Positions 1-6,767 of a DNA stretch of 12,296 bases are shown here, one piece after another. Location of the stretch: the NCBI GenBank assembly GCA_041691815.1, contig JBEPTZ010000132.1:1-12296 (forward strand), in the 5' to 3' direction. The DNA is from 70-18 sp041691815. Its GTDB lineage: Bacteria; Pseudomonadota; Alphaproteobacteria; Acetobacterales; Acetobacteraceae. The position numbers and the translations under genes were made by a program. How positions within the stretch are numbered: position 1 is the stretch's first letter; each line of letters opens with the position of its first letter. Under the pieces are notes generated by a model. It had not been told where the DNA came from and searched no databases. It saw only the letters and a list, made by a program, of their open reading frames with translations.

Positions 1-133
1 TTTTTTTGTCAAAAAAAATATTTTTTCACCCCGCCTGCCAACAATCAGGGGGGGCCCCCTGGGCAATCTCCGCCACGCCATTGTTGCAAGGCGGATAAAA
101 GTTTTTTGGTTCTTTTTTTTCAAAAAAGAACCC
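1..133. repeat. Intergenic palindromic repeat element, copy 1 (nested hairpins)
   Basis: This stretch holds no gene and is built of nested inverted repeats. Seven T and seven A residues (1-7 and 11-17) form an outer hairpin at the window edge, possibly cut off. An arm at 31-45 pairs with 80-94 at 13 of 15 positions. Inside it lies a perfect 7-bp hairpin, CAGGGGG (46-52) with CCCCCTG (55-61). A final AT-rich hairpin occupies 108-132. The 23 bases at 83-105 recur identically at 12242-12264, and a 12-base part (85-96) recurs inverted at 8347-8358, which shows that this is a repeat family. The element begins one base after the stop codon of the minus-strand hydratase gene, so it probably forms the 3' end of that transcript. 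Confidence 0.7.
108..132 (-). terminator. AT-rich 3' hairpin after the hydratase gene
   Basis: The arms GGTTCTTTTTT (108-118) and AAAAAAGAACC (122-132) form a perfect 11-bp stem with a 3-nt loop. The hairpin ends one base beyond the stop codon of the minus-strand gene. On that strand it is followed by AAAAAAC rather than a run of U. It is therefore not a textbook intrinsic terminator and may instead be a transcript-end or processing structure. Confidence 0.4.
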
Positions 134-928
134 TTACTTGCCCTTATACCAATGCGGCGCCCGCTTCTCCCGGAACGCCGCGGTTCCCTCGTGCCCTTCG
201 GCCGAGTTGCGCTGCGTCCAGCTTTCGTGTGCCAGCAGCGCCATGGCGCGGGCGTCCAGCGTCAGCCCGTTGGCTCCCAGGAAGCTCTGCTTGGTCATCG
301 CGATCGCCCCTGGCGCGCCGAGGAAGCAGGCGTCCAGCACTTCGTCCAGCCGTGCTTCCATCGCCTCGGCGGCGACCACTTCGTGCACCAGGCCGATCCG
401 CAGCGCCTCGGCGGCGCCGAACCGTTCGCCGGTCAGCGCGTAGCGGCGGGTATGGCGCAAGCCCATCGCGTGCACCATATGAGTCGAGATCGGCGTCGGC
501 GCGACGCCCACCCGCACTTCGGTGAGGCCGAACAGCGCGTCGGGCGTGGCCAGCGCCACGTCGACGCAGCACACCATGCCGCAGCCGCCGCCGAAGCAGG
601 CGCCTTTGACCACGGCGACGGTGGGGCGGGAGAATTCGTTGAGTTTCTGCATGGCGGTGGTGGTGGCCATGGAGGCGGCGAAGGCCTGCGGCGGCTGGTA
701 GTTGGCGGCGCGGCCCAGCCAGTTGATGTCGGCGCCGGCCTGGAAATGCTTGCCGGCGCCGCGGATCACCAGCACCCGCACCTGGGGGTCGGCTTCCAGC
801 GCGGTAAGGCCGTCGATCAGCGCGGCCAGCAGGTCTTCGTCATAGGCGTTGCCGCGCTCGGGCCGGTTGAGCGTGGCGGTGGCGACGCCGCGGGCGCTGA
901 TATCGACCAGGACAGGAGGTTCGCTCAT
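134..928 (-). CDS. Enoyl-CoA hydratase/isomerase family protein (LiuC/AtuE-like crotonase)
   Basis: This 264-residue protein has the length of a single-domain crotonase. It should act on a CoA thioester in the cytoplasm, adding water across, or shifting, a double bond next to the thioester. The oxyanion-hole segments are visible: the AGAD region near residues 64-67 and FGGGCG at 112-117. The later catalytic Glu is present (E137 in GLTEVRVGVAP). The earlier Glu, found in classical hydratases as GGGCE, is Gly117 here. From memory, a GGGxGL-type sequence together with TEVRxGxxP and ALTGERF resembles 3-methylglutaconyl-CoA or isohexenylglutaconyl-CoA hydratases, but no other leucine or terpenoid pathway gene is nearby, so the substrate is open. 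The gene lies 10 bp downstream of the dehydratase gene. A GAGG ribosome site overlaps the upstream stop codon, indicating one operon. Confidence 0.85.
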   Translation of the reverse strand: MSEPPVLVDISARGVATATLNRPERGNAYDEDLLAALIDGLTALEADPQVRVLVIRGAGKHFQAGADINWLGRAANYQPPQAFAASMATTTAMQKLNEFSRPTVAVVKGACFGGGCGMVCCVDVALATPDALFGLTEVRVGVAPTPISTHMVHAMGLRHTRRYALTGERFGAAEALRIGLVHEVVAAEAMEARLDEVLDACFLGAPGAIAMTKQSFLGANGLTLDARAMALLAHESWTQRNSAEGHEGTAAFREKRAPHWYKGK

Positions 929-938
929 GGGACGTGCC

Positions 939-1889
939 TCAGTTCAGGATGGTGGCAGGATCGGCATTGGCGCCGCAGACCAGCACGCCGACCCGCGCCC
1001 CCTCGGGCGGCGTCCAGGCGCCACTGGTCAGCGCCGACAGCGCGGTGGCACCGCCTGGCTCGGCGATCAGCCGCAGCCGGTCCCACAGCAGACGCTGGGC
1101 GGCGCGGATGGCGTCGTCGGTCACCAGCACCGCCTCGGCGACGAAGGCCTGGGCCTGCGGGAACATCAGCGCGCCGACCTGCCGGGCGCCCAGCGCGTCG
1201 GCAGCCACCCCGCCCACCGCTGCTTCCACCGGCCGGCCGGCGGCCAGTGCGTCGTGCAGCGACGGGCAGGCGGCCGGCTCGACACTGACCAGCTTCACCC
1301 GGCCGGCCAGCCAGGCCGCCATGCCGCCGATCAGCCCGCCGCCGCCGGTGGCGACCAGGATATGGGTCAATTCCGGCGCGTCGGCCTCGAACTCGCGGGC
1401 GGTGGTGCCCTGGCCGGCGAGCACCGCCGGGTGGTCATAGGCATGCACCTCCAGCGCACCGGTTTCGGCCTGGCGGGCGCGGCTGGCGGCCAGTGCCTCG
1501 GCATAGGTGGCGCCGATGCGCACCAGCCGGGCGCCGAGGCTCTCAATGCGGGCGCGCTTGGCGGCCGGCGTCAGTTCCGGGACGAAAATCTCGGCGGTGA
1601 GGCCCAGCTTGCGGGCGGCGTAGGCCACCGCCGCGCCGTGGTTGCCGCCGGACGCGGCGATCACCCCGGCGGCTGGCAGTTCGCCCGCCTCGCGCGCCAG
1701 CAGCAGCCGGTTGAAGGCGCCGCGCGGCTTGAAGCTGCCGGCGTGCTGCAGCAGTTCCAGCTTCAGCACCAGCGGCAGGTTCAGCTCCAGCTCGCCGGCG
1801 GCCAGCCGCAGCAGCGGGGTATGGCGCACGAAGGCGGAAATGCGGCGGTGCGCGGCTTCGATCGTGGTGCGGTCAACGGTTTCGCTCAT
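939..1889 (-). CDS. Threonine/serine dehydratase-like PLP-dependent enzyme
   Basis: This is a fold-type II PLP enzyme of 316 residues. Such enzymes remove water and then ammonia from threonine or serine, giving 2-oxobutyrate or pyruvate. The PLP lysine is K54 in GSFKPRG. The substrate loop ASGGNHG lies at 79-85, the glycine-rich phosphate-binding loop TGGGGLIGG at 181-189, and the C-terminal CGANADP segment at 305-311. There is no C-terminal ACT-like regulatory domain, so it is not the long isoleucine-feedback-regulated IlvA. It fits the short catabolic dehydratases, and serine racemase or hydroxyectoine-pathway EutB-like enzymes are alternatives that residues alone cannot exclude. It is the first gene of a two-gene minus-strand operon with the enoyl-CoA hydratase and is divergent from hprK. 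Its ribosome site is weak (TAGAG). Confidence 0.87.
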   Translation of the reverse strand: MSETVDRTTIEAAHRRISAFVRHTPLLRLAAGELELNLPLVLKLELLQHAGSFKPRGAFNRLLLAREAGELPAAGVIAASGGNHGAAVAYAARKLGLTAEIFVPELTPAAKRARIESLGARLVRIGATYAEALAASRARQAETGALEVHAYDHPAVLAGQGTTAREFEADAPELTHILVATGGGGLIGGMAAWLAGRVKLVSVEPAACPSLHDALAAGRPVEAAVGGVAADALGARQVGALMFPQAQAFVAEAVLVTDDAIRAAQRLLWDRLRLIAEPGGATALSALTSGAWTPPEGARVGVLVCGANADPATILN

Positions 1890-1983
1890 GCTCTAACGCT
1901 GGCACGGCGCATGCAGTGCCGCAAGCGCCCCCCGGCGACGGAGCGGTTTGAAGATCGCGCTTCCTTTGCGGTGAAAACACGTC

Positions 1984-2000
1984 CATGAATTGTCTTCATG
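1984..2000. promoter_or_regulatory. Inverted repeat spanning the hprK start codon
   Basis: CATGAA (1984-1989) and TTCATG (1995-2000) are perfect 6-bp arms separated by TTGTC, and the right arm contains the hprK ATG. No purine-rich ribosome site is seen upstream of that ATG. The structure could hide the start codon in mRNA, mark an operator, or be chance. About 30 bp upstream, TTGAAG (1948-1953) is a weak -35 candidate, but no convincing -10 accompanies it. Confidence 0.35.
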
Positions 2001-2435
2001 CAGATACATGCCAGTTGCGCGGCCCGCGATGGGATCGGCTTGCTGATCCTCGGGGCCGCCGGCGCCGGCAAATCCGATATGGTGCTGCGGCTGATCGATC
2101 GTGGGTTCATTTTAGTGGCGGACGACCGCGTGATCATCGAGAACGGGCTGGCATCGCCGGCCGCGACCCTTGCCGGACTGATCGAGGTGCGTGGCCTGGG
2201 GCTGCTGCGCCTGCCGTTCCAGGCGCCGGTGCGGCTCGCCCTGGCGATCGAACTGACCGGCCAGCCCGAGCGCCTGCCGCTGCCGCTGCGCCACCCCACG
2301 CTCGACTTGCCGCTGTGCCGGCTGGACCCGCGCCCCGCCTCGGCGGCGCAACGCGCGGTGTTGGCACTGGACTGCGCGCTGGGCCGGGTGAGCCAGGCGG
2401 CCGGGGCGTTCAGCCCTGGCGTGGCGATGCCATGA
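1998..2435 (+). CDS. hprK: HPr kinase/phosphorylase, short alphaproteobacterial form
   Basis: HprK phosphorylates the regulatory serine of HPr and can reverse the reaction, thereby tuning the phosphotransferase relay. At 145 residues this is the short form that keeps only the catalytic domain and lacks the N-terminal half of Firmicutes enzymes. Visible motifs are HAS at 4-6, the Walker A loop GAAGAGKS at 19-26, the VADDRV acidic pair D42/D43, and the family signature around IEVRGLGLL (62-70). The start is firm: an in-frame TGA lies at 1986-1988, and MQIHAS matches the usual N-terminus. No ribosome site is visible, so initiation may be leaderless or weak. It overlaps rapZ by 4 bp (ATGA) and leads the operon whose fourth gene encodes its substrate, HPr. 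Confidence 0.93.
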   Translation: MQIHASCAARDGIGLLILGAAGAGKSDMVLRLIDRGFILVADDRVIIENGLASPAATLAGLIEVRGLGLLRLPFQAPVRLALAIELTGQPERLPLPLRHPTLDLPLCRLDPRPASAAQRAVLALDCALGRVSQAAGAFSPGVAMP

Positions 2436-3406
2436 ACGCCGATACCAACGGCGAGCGCCAGCGCGTGGTGCTGGTCAGCGGCCTCTCCGGCGCCGGTCGA
2501 TCGTCGATCCTGCGCGCGCTGGAGGATGTCGGCTTCGAGGCGATCGACAATCCACCAACCGAGGCGATCGAGGATCTGGTGGCCGACGGCCCGCCCGAGC
2601 CCGATCGCCGGGTGGCGGTGGGGGTGGATGTGCGCTCGCGCGGCTTCAACGTGCAGGCGTTGCTCGATGTGATGGCGCGGCTGAAGGCCACCCCCGGCCT
2701 GCGCGCCGAGCTGATTTTCGCCTGGGCCGACGAAGCGGTGCTGCTGCGGCGGTTTACCGAAACCCGGCGCCGCCACCCACTGTCGCCGCAGGGCCGGGTG
2801 ACCGACGGCATCGCCCTCGAGCAGATGCAGACCGCGGAACTGCGGGCCAGCGCCGACCTGGTGCTGGATACCTCGGATTTGTCGCTGGCGGCGCTGCGGC
2901 AATGGATCGATCGCCGGTTCGGGCCGGAGGCGGAGGACGATCCGCAGGGCGGGCTGGCGGTGGCGGTCACCTCGTTCGCGTTCCCCGCCGGGCTGCCGCG
3001 CGAGGCCGACATGGTGCTGGACGCTCGCTTCCTGCGCAACCCGTATTACGACCCAGGGTTGCGCTCGCGCACCGGGCAGGACCCGGAGGTTGCCGCTTAT
3101 GTCGCCGAGGACCCCGATTTTGACCGATTCTTTCGGAAGATGGCTGAGTTGGTGCAACTGGTCTTGCCCCGCTTCGTTCAAGAGGGCAAGAAATACGCGA
3201 CCATCGCAATCGGCTGCACCGGCGGGCGGCATCGCTCCGTCGCCATCGCCGAGAAATTGGGATCCGTTTTGACGCAAACCGGCTGGCGCGTGACCGTCAC
3301 GCATCGAGAACTCGCTCGCGAAGCGGCCCCCGGGCCGCTGGCGGGGGCAACCGCGTCTGAACATATCGCCGGCAGTCCCGGCGCCGAGCGGCCGCAGGAG
3401 GCCTGA
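2432..3406 (+). CDS. rapZ: RapZ family nucleotide-binding protein (YvcJ/RapZ)
   Basis: RapZ proteins are P-loop proteins. In enterobacteria RapZ is an RNA adaptor controlling amino-sugar synthesis; the role in alphaproteobacteria is less clear, although the gene often sits beside hprK. This 324-residue protein has the expected length. The Walker A loop is GLSGAGRSS (17-25), with Arg23 where Lys is canonical; I recall this substitution in other alphaproteobacterial members. Further landmarks are DVRSR (66-70), the ETRRRHPLSP segment (110-119), RFLRNPYYDPGLR (199-211) and the C-terminal IAIGCTGGRHRSVAIAEKL (258-276), which is the strongest family signature. The DN-P-P sequence at 39-42 replaces the commoner DNLP. 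The start overlaps the hprK stop as ATGA, so translation is coupled. The 3' end has an AGGAGG-type run that may serve the EIIA gene 9 bp downstream. Confidence 0.92.
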   Translation: MNADTNGERQRVVLVSGLSGAGRSSILRALEDVGFEAIDNPPTEAIEDLVADGPPEPDRRVAVGVDVRSRGFNVQALLDVMARLKATPGLRAELIFAWADEAVLLRRFTETRRRHPLSPQGRVTDGIALEQMQTAELRASADLVLDTSDLSLAALRQWIDRRFGPEAEDDPQGGLAVAVTSFAFPAGLPREADMVLDARFLRNPYYDPGLRSRTGQDPEVAAYVAEDPDFDRFFRKMAELVQLVLPRFVQEGKKYATIAIGCTGGRHRSVAIAEKLGSVLTQTGWRVTVTHRELAREAAPGPLAGATASEHIAGSPGAERPQEA

Positions 3407-3415
3407 GGTCATCCC

Positions 3416-3838
3416 ATGATCGGTCTTGTATTGGTCACCCATGGCCGGCTTGCCGACGAATTGCGCTCGGCGATGGAGCATGTGGTCGGTGCGCAACGCA
3501 ATGTCGCCACTGTCTGCATCGGCCCCGATGACGATATCGAGGGCCGCCGCGCCGAGGTGACCCGCCGCATCACCGAGGTGGACACCGGCGACGGCGTGGT
3601 GCTGCTGACCGATATGTTCGGCGGCACGCCGAGCAACATCGCCATCTCGCAGATGGACCGCAAGGGCGTGGAGGTGATCTCCGGCGTCAACCTGCCGATG
3701 CTGGTCAAGCTGGCCAAGGTGCGCTCCAGCCAGCCGCTGGCCGAGGTGGTGGACTGCGCCGCCACCGCCGGGCGGAAATACATCGCCGCCGCCTCGCATG
3801 TGCTGCCGCAGACCAAGCTGAACGGCACCTGCGGGTGA
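3416..3838 (+). CDS. PTS mannose-family EIIA component
   Basis: This 140-residue protein is a stand-alone EIIA of the mannose family, which accepts phosphate from HPr on a histidine. The N-terminus IGLVLVTHG places the phospho-histidine at H9. The TDMFGGTPSNIA segment (around 65-76) and the VISGVNLPML segment are family hallmarks. No EIIB or EIIC follows, so the phosphoryl group is unlikely to be passed on to a sugar here. The protein probably reports phosphorylation state to other targets, as proposed for similar alphaproteobacterial EIIAs. A good GAGGT ribosome site lies 6 nt upstream of the ATG, and the gene follows rapZ by 9 bp. The HPr gene begins 24 bp after its stop. Confidence 0.92.
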   Translation: MIGLVLVTHGRLADELRSAMEHVVGAQRNVATVCIGPDDDIEGRRAEVTRRITEVDTGDGVVLLTDMFGGTPSNIAISQMDRKGVEVISGVNLPMLVKLAKVRSSQPLAEVVDCAATAGRKYIAAASHVLPQTKLNGTCG

Positions 3839-3862
3839 GGGCCATCTGATGAGAAACGGCCG

Positions 3863-4174
3863 ATGAGCGGGGGCGACCCGGCCTCCGATGCCGGCGGCGG
3901 CATGGTGCTCAGCCGCACCCTCACGATCTGCAACAAGCGCGGCCTGCATGCCCGCGCCGCCGCCAAGTTTGTCACCATCGCCGAGCGTTTCGGCGCCTCG
4001 GTGGACGTGTTCAAGGACGGCCAGTCGGTCTCCGCCCGCTCGATCATGGGGCTGATGATGCTGGGCGCCGGCCAGGGCTCCAGCATCGAGCTGAAGGCCG
4101 AGGGCTGGGACGCCAAGGAGGCGCTCGACGCGCTGGCCGCCCTGGTGGAAGCCGGCTTCCATGAGCAGGACTGA
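3863..4174 (+). CDS. HPr phosphocarrier protein
   Basis: HPr carries phosphate from EI to EIIA. The active histidine is H29 in the KRGLHARAA segment. The regulatory serine, target of HPr kinase, is S60 in SARSIMGLMMLG. Both sites are present, matching an operon that encodes EI and HprK. At 103 residues it is about 13 longer than a typical HPr of 85-90. A Met at residue 14 (ATG at 3902) would give a normal-length protein, so the first 13 Gly/Asp-rich residues may be an extension or a mis-assigned start. The ribosome site upstream of 3863 is weak (GAGAAA). The 3' end overlaps the EI gene by 14 bp. The symbol could be ptsH or npr; the sequence does not decide. Confidence 0.9.
   Translation: MSGGDPASDAGGGMVLSRTLTICNKRGLHARAAAKFVTIAERFGASVDVFKDGQSVSARSIMGLMMLGAGQGSSIELKAEGWDAKEALDALAALVEAGFHEQD
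4146..4161. promoter_or_regulatory. Perfect 16-bp palindrome covering the EI ribosome site and start
   Basis: The 16-base sequence TGGAAGCCGGCTTCCA equals its own reverse complement. It holds the only plausible ribosome site for the EI gene (GGAAG, 4147-4151), and its last base is the A of the EI ATG. It lies inside the HPr coding region. As RNA it could fold with a CCGG loop and hide the EI start until ribosomes translating HPr open it, which would couple EI to HPr output. That role is inference. Confidence 0.4.
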
Positions 4175-5978
4175 CCCGCCCCGGACCGGCAAGACCGAGC
4201 AGCCGCCGGCCCGGCCGGAGCGGCGGCTGATCGGCATCGCGGTGTCGCCGGGGGTGGCGATCGGCGCCAGTTTCATCGCCGCCGAAAAGCCCGCCGAGGT
4301 GATCCGCCAGAAGATCCAGGCCGCCGACGCCACCGCCGAGGCCTCGCGGCTGGAAACCGCCATCCTGCAATCGCGCAAGCAGTTGCAGAAGCTGCGCGCC
4401 CGGCTGGGCATGCTGCCGGAGGACAGCCAGGCGGAAATTGCCCCGTTGCTGGACGCCTATCTGCAGATGATCGGCAATTCCCGCCTGGTGCGCGGCGCCC
4501 GCAAGCGGGTGGACGAGGCGCTGGTGTCGGCCGAGACCGCGGTGCTGGACGAGAGCGAGAGCATCGCCGAGATGATCCTCGGCCTCGATGACGTGGACCC
4601 GGGCGGCCGCCGCCGCCGCGCCGAGGAGGTGCGGGAGATCGGCCGCCGGCTGATCCGCAACCTCACCCGCACCCCGTTCCGCAGCTTCGCCGCCCTGCCC
4701 GAAGGTGCGGTGCTGGTCGCCGAGGCGCTGCGCCCCTCCGATGCGGCGCTGCTCGACCCGGCCCGTCTGTCCGGCGTGGTCACCGAGGAGGGCGGCAGCG
4801 ACGGCCACACCGCGGTGATGCTGCGCGCACTGGGGGTGCCCGCCGTGCTCGGCGCCACCGGCATCACCGAGGCGGGCCGGCCCGGCGACCTGCTGGTGGT
4901 GGACGGCTCCACCGGCGAGGTGGTGATCAACCCCTCCGCCACCACGCTGGCCGCCGCCCGCCGCGCGGTAACCGCCTTTGCCCGCGAACGCCAGAAGCTC
5001 GCGCGCCTGCGCCGGCTGCCCTCGGTTACCGAGGACGCGGAGGTGGTGGAGTTGCAGGCCAACCTGGAAATCCCGGCCGAATTGCCGCTGATCAGCCAGT
5101 CGGGCGCCTCCGGCATCGGGCTGTTCCGCAGCGAGTTCCTGTTCATGAACCGCGAGACGCTGCCCGGCGAGGATGAGCAGCTTGAGACCTATCGCACGGT
5201 GATCGAGGCGATGCAGGGCGACCCGGTGACCATCCGGGTGCTGGACTGGGGCGGCGAGAAGGAGATCGAGGCGCTGCAGAGCGAGGGCGTGGTGCCGGAA
5301 GTGACCGACACCAACCCGGCCCTCGGCCTGCGCGGCATCCGCCTGCTGCTGCGGCAGCCCGCGCTGTTCGAAACCCAGTTGGCTGCCATCCTGCGCGCCG
5401 GCGCGTTCGGCCCGGTGCGGGTGCTGCTGCCGATGGTCACCACCGTCGCCGAGGTACGCGCGGCGCGGGAAATCTACGACCGGGTGGCCCGCCGCCTGCG
5501 CCGGCGCGGCGAGAAGCTGGGCGAGCAGATCCCGCCGCTGGGCATCATGATCGAGACCCCCGGCGCCGCTCTCTCCGCCGATGCGCTGGCGCTGGAGGCG
5601 GATTTCTTCGCCATCGGCACCAACGACCTGACCATGTACACCCTGGCGATCGACCGCGGCGAGAGCGAGGTGGGGCACATGTACGACCCGCTGCATCCGG
5701 CCGTGCTGCGGCTCATCCAGTTCGCCACCGAGGCGGCGCTGCGGCTGCGGATGCCGGTTTCGGTCTGCGGCGAGATGGCGGCGAACCCGAAGCTGACGCC
5801 GCTGCTGCTCGGCCTGGGGCTGCGCAGCTTCAGCATGAATGCCTCGGCGGTGCCGCGGGTGAAGCAGGCGATCCGCGGCACCAGCATCGACCACTGCGTG
5901 CGCTTCGCCCGCAAGGTGATGGAGCAGGCCGACCCGACGGCGATCCGCGAGATGGTGCTGGGCACGCCGCCGTCATAG
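4161..5978 (+). CDS. ptsI: Phosphoenolpyruvate-protein phosphotransferase (PTS enzyme I)
   Basis: EI takes phosphate from PEP and passes it to HPr, starting the relay. This 605-residue protein begins its EI domain near residue 22 (RRLIGIAVSPGVAIG) and has no N-terminal GAF domain, so it is PtsI-like rather than PtsP-like. The swivelling-domain histidine is H216 in EEGGSDGHTAVMLRALGVPA; the bases of the motif differ from the classical TSHT, reading DGHT. The PEP-binding barrel shows GLFRSEFLFMNRE (320-332), R359 and D362 in IRVLDWGGEK, GIMIETPGAA (461-470), IGTNDLTMYTLAIDRG (485-500) and the catalytic cysteine C536 in SVCGEMA. The gene overlaps the HPr gene by 14 bp, and its last 6 bases overlap the end of the convergent XRE regulator gene. 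It ends the PTS operon. Confidence 0.95.
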   Translation: MSRTDPPRTGKTEQPPARPERRLIGIAVSPGVAIGASFIAAEKPAEVIRQKIQAADATAEASRLETAILQSRKQLQKLRARLGMLPEDSQAEIAPLLDAYLQMIGNSRLVRGARKRVDEALVSAETAVLDESESIAEMILGLDDVDPGGRRRRAEEVREIGRRLIRNLTRTPFRSFAALPEGAVLVAEALRPSDAALLDPARLSGVVTEEGGSDGHTAVMLRALGVPAVLGATGITEAGRPGDLLVVDGSTGEVVINPSATTLAAARRAVTAFARERQKLARLRRLPSVTEDAEVVELQANLEIPAELPLISQSGASGIGLFRSEFLFMNRETLPGEDEQLETYRTVIEAMQGDPVTIRVLDWGGEKEIEALQSEGVVPEVTDTNPALGLRGIRLLLRQPALFETQLAAILRAGAFGPVRVLLPMVTTVAEVRAAREIYDRVARRLRRRGEKLGEQIPPLGIMIETPGAALSADALALEADFFAIGTNDLTMYTLAIDRGESEVGHMYDPLHPAVLRLIQFATEAALRLRMPVSVCGEMAANPKLTPLLLGLGLRSFSMNASAVPRVKQAIRGTSIDHCVRFARKVMEQADPTAIREMVLGTPPS

Positions 5979-6758
5979 GCCGCGCAGCGCCTCGGCGGTC
6001 GCGGAATCGGCGGGAAAGAACGCTTCCACCGCCAGTTCGGCGAGAGTTATGTCCACCGGCGAGCCGAAAACCGTCGTCGTGGAGAGAAAAACCAGCGTGC
6101 CGGCGGGCGTTCGCAGGCGAAACGGAATGGCGATCGGCGGGGTCTCTGCATTCGAATGCACGGAGTCCCCGGGATAGCCGGAAAGCTCCGCCAGCAATGC
6201 CGCTAGCACCGGGTCGGCGGTGGCGGCGATCTGCTGGCGCAACCGTTCCAGCAGATGCCCCCGCCACGCCCCGAGGTTCTCGATCCGCGGCGCCAGCCCA
6301 TCGGGGTGCAGGCTGAGACGCAGCACGTTGACCGGCGGCGTGAGCAATACGGCGGCGACGCCGTCCAGCAGCCGGGACACCATTGGATTGGCCGCCAGCA
6401 AGGTCCAGTGGCGGTCCACGGCCAGAGCCGGGTAGGGCATGTGGCCTTGCAGCACGGCCTCCACCGCCGCGCGTGCGGCCGCCAGGGCCGGTTCGTCCAG
6501 CCGGCGTTCGCTGTAGGCGGGTGCGAAGCCGGCGGCGTGCAGCAGCGTGTTACGCTCGCGCAGCGGCACCGCCAGGCGCTCGGCCAGATGCAGCACCATC
6601 TCGCGCGACGGCCTGGCCCGGCCGGTTTCCAGGAAACTCAGATGCTTGGTGGAAATATCGGCCTCACAGGCGAGGTCGAGCTGGCTCATCCGGCGGCGCT
6701 GGCGCCAGACCCGCAGGAGGTTTCCGACCGGCGGCGGAGCGGACTGAACATGCATCAT
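5973..6758 (-). CDS. XRE-family transcriptional regulator with MmyB-like ligand-binding domain
   Basis: This 261-residue regulator has an N-terminal XRE helix-turn-helix at about 13-67, with RQRRRMSQLDLA followed by the recognition region ISTKHLSFLETGRARPS. The C-terminal part matches the MmyB-like ligand domain: PALAVDRHWTLLAAN (110-124), RLSLHPDGLAPRIENL (147-162) and a closing FGSPVDITLAELAVEAFFPAD (231-251). MmyB-type domains are thought to bind fatty-acid-like ligands; the ligand here is unknown. It converges on the EI gene with a 6-bp overlap and diverges from the NTF2-like gene across 122 bp, which makes that gene its likeliest target. Two adjacent ATGs start the protein, without a clear ribosome site. 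A 6-codon mini-ORF with a strong site lies just upstream. Confidence 0.9.
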   Translation of the reverse strand: MMHVQSAPPPVGNLLRVWRQRRRMSQLDLACEADISTKHLSFLETGRARPSREMVLHLAERLAVPLRERNTLLHAAGFAPAYSERRLDEPALAAARAAVEAVLQGHMPYPALAVDRHWTLLAANPMVSRLLDGVAAVLLTPPVNVLRLSLHPDGLAPRIENLGAWRGHLLERLRQQIAATADPVLAALLAELSGYPGDSVHSNAETPPIAIPFRLRTPAGTLVFLSTTTVFGSPVDITLAELAVEAFFPADSATAEALRGL

Positions 6759-6767
6759 CGCGCCACG

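Noticed and set aside
1..133. A CRISPR repeat, attachment site or replication origin in the AT-rich palindromic region
   Set aside because: There are no regularly spaced direct repeats or spacers, no cas, integrase or replication genes, and the same sequence recurs at other gene ends.
1985..3406. A 473-codon reading of rapZ extended upstream through hprK in another frame
   Set aside because: The first 149 codons are an out-of-frame shadow of hprK; RapZ homology begins at the ATG at 2432, which overlaps the hprK stop.
3849..3865. A five-codon ORF (ATG at 3849) ahead of the HPr gene as a leader peptide
   Set aside because: It has no good ribosome site and is too short to distinguish from chance. 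The overlap with the HPr start could reflect coupling but is not supported further.
1886..4411. A very long open frame (841 codons) on the minus strand, opposite hprK, rapZ, EIIA and HPr
   Set aside because: It runs antisense to five genes with clear family motifs and has low-complexity Gly/His/Arg/Ala composition, as expected of a shadow frame in GC-rich DNA.
4044..5894. A 616-codon open frame antisense to the EI gene
   Set aside because: Its composition is dominated by Gln, His, Arg, Gly and Ala with no recognisable motif, while the EI frame has all catalytic residues.
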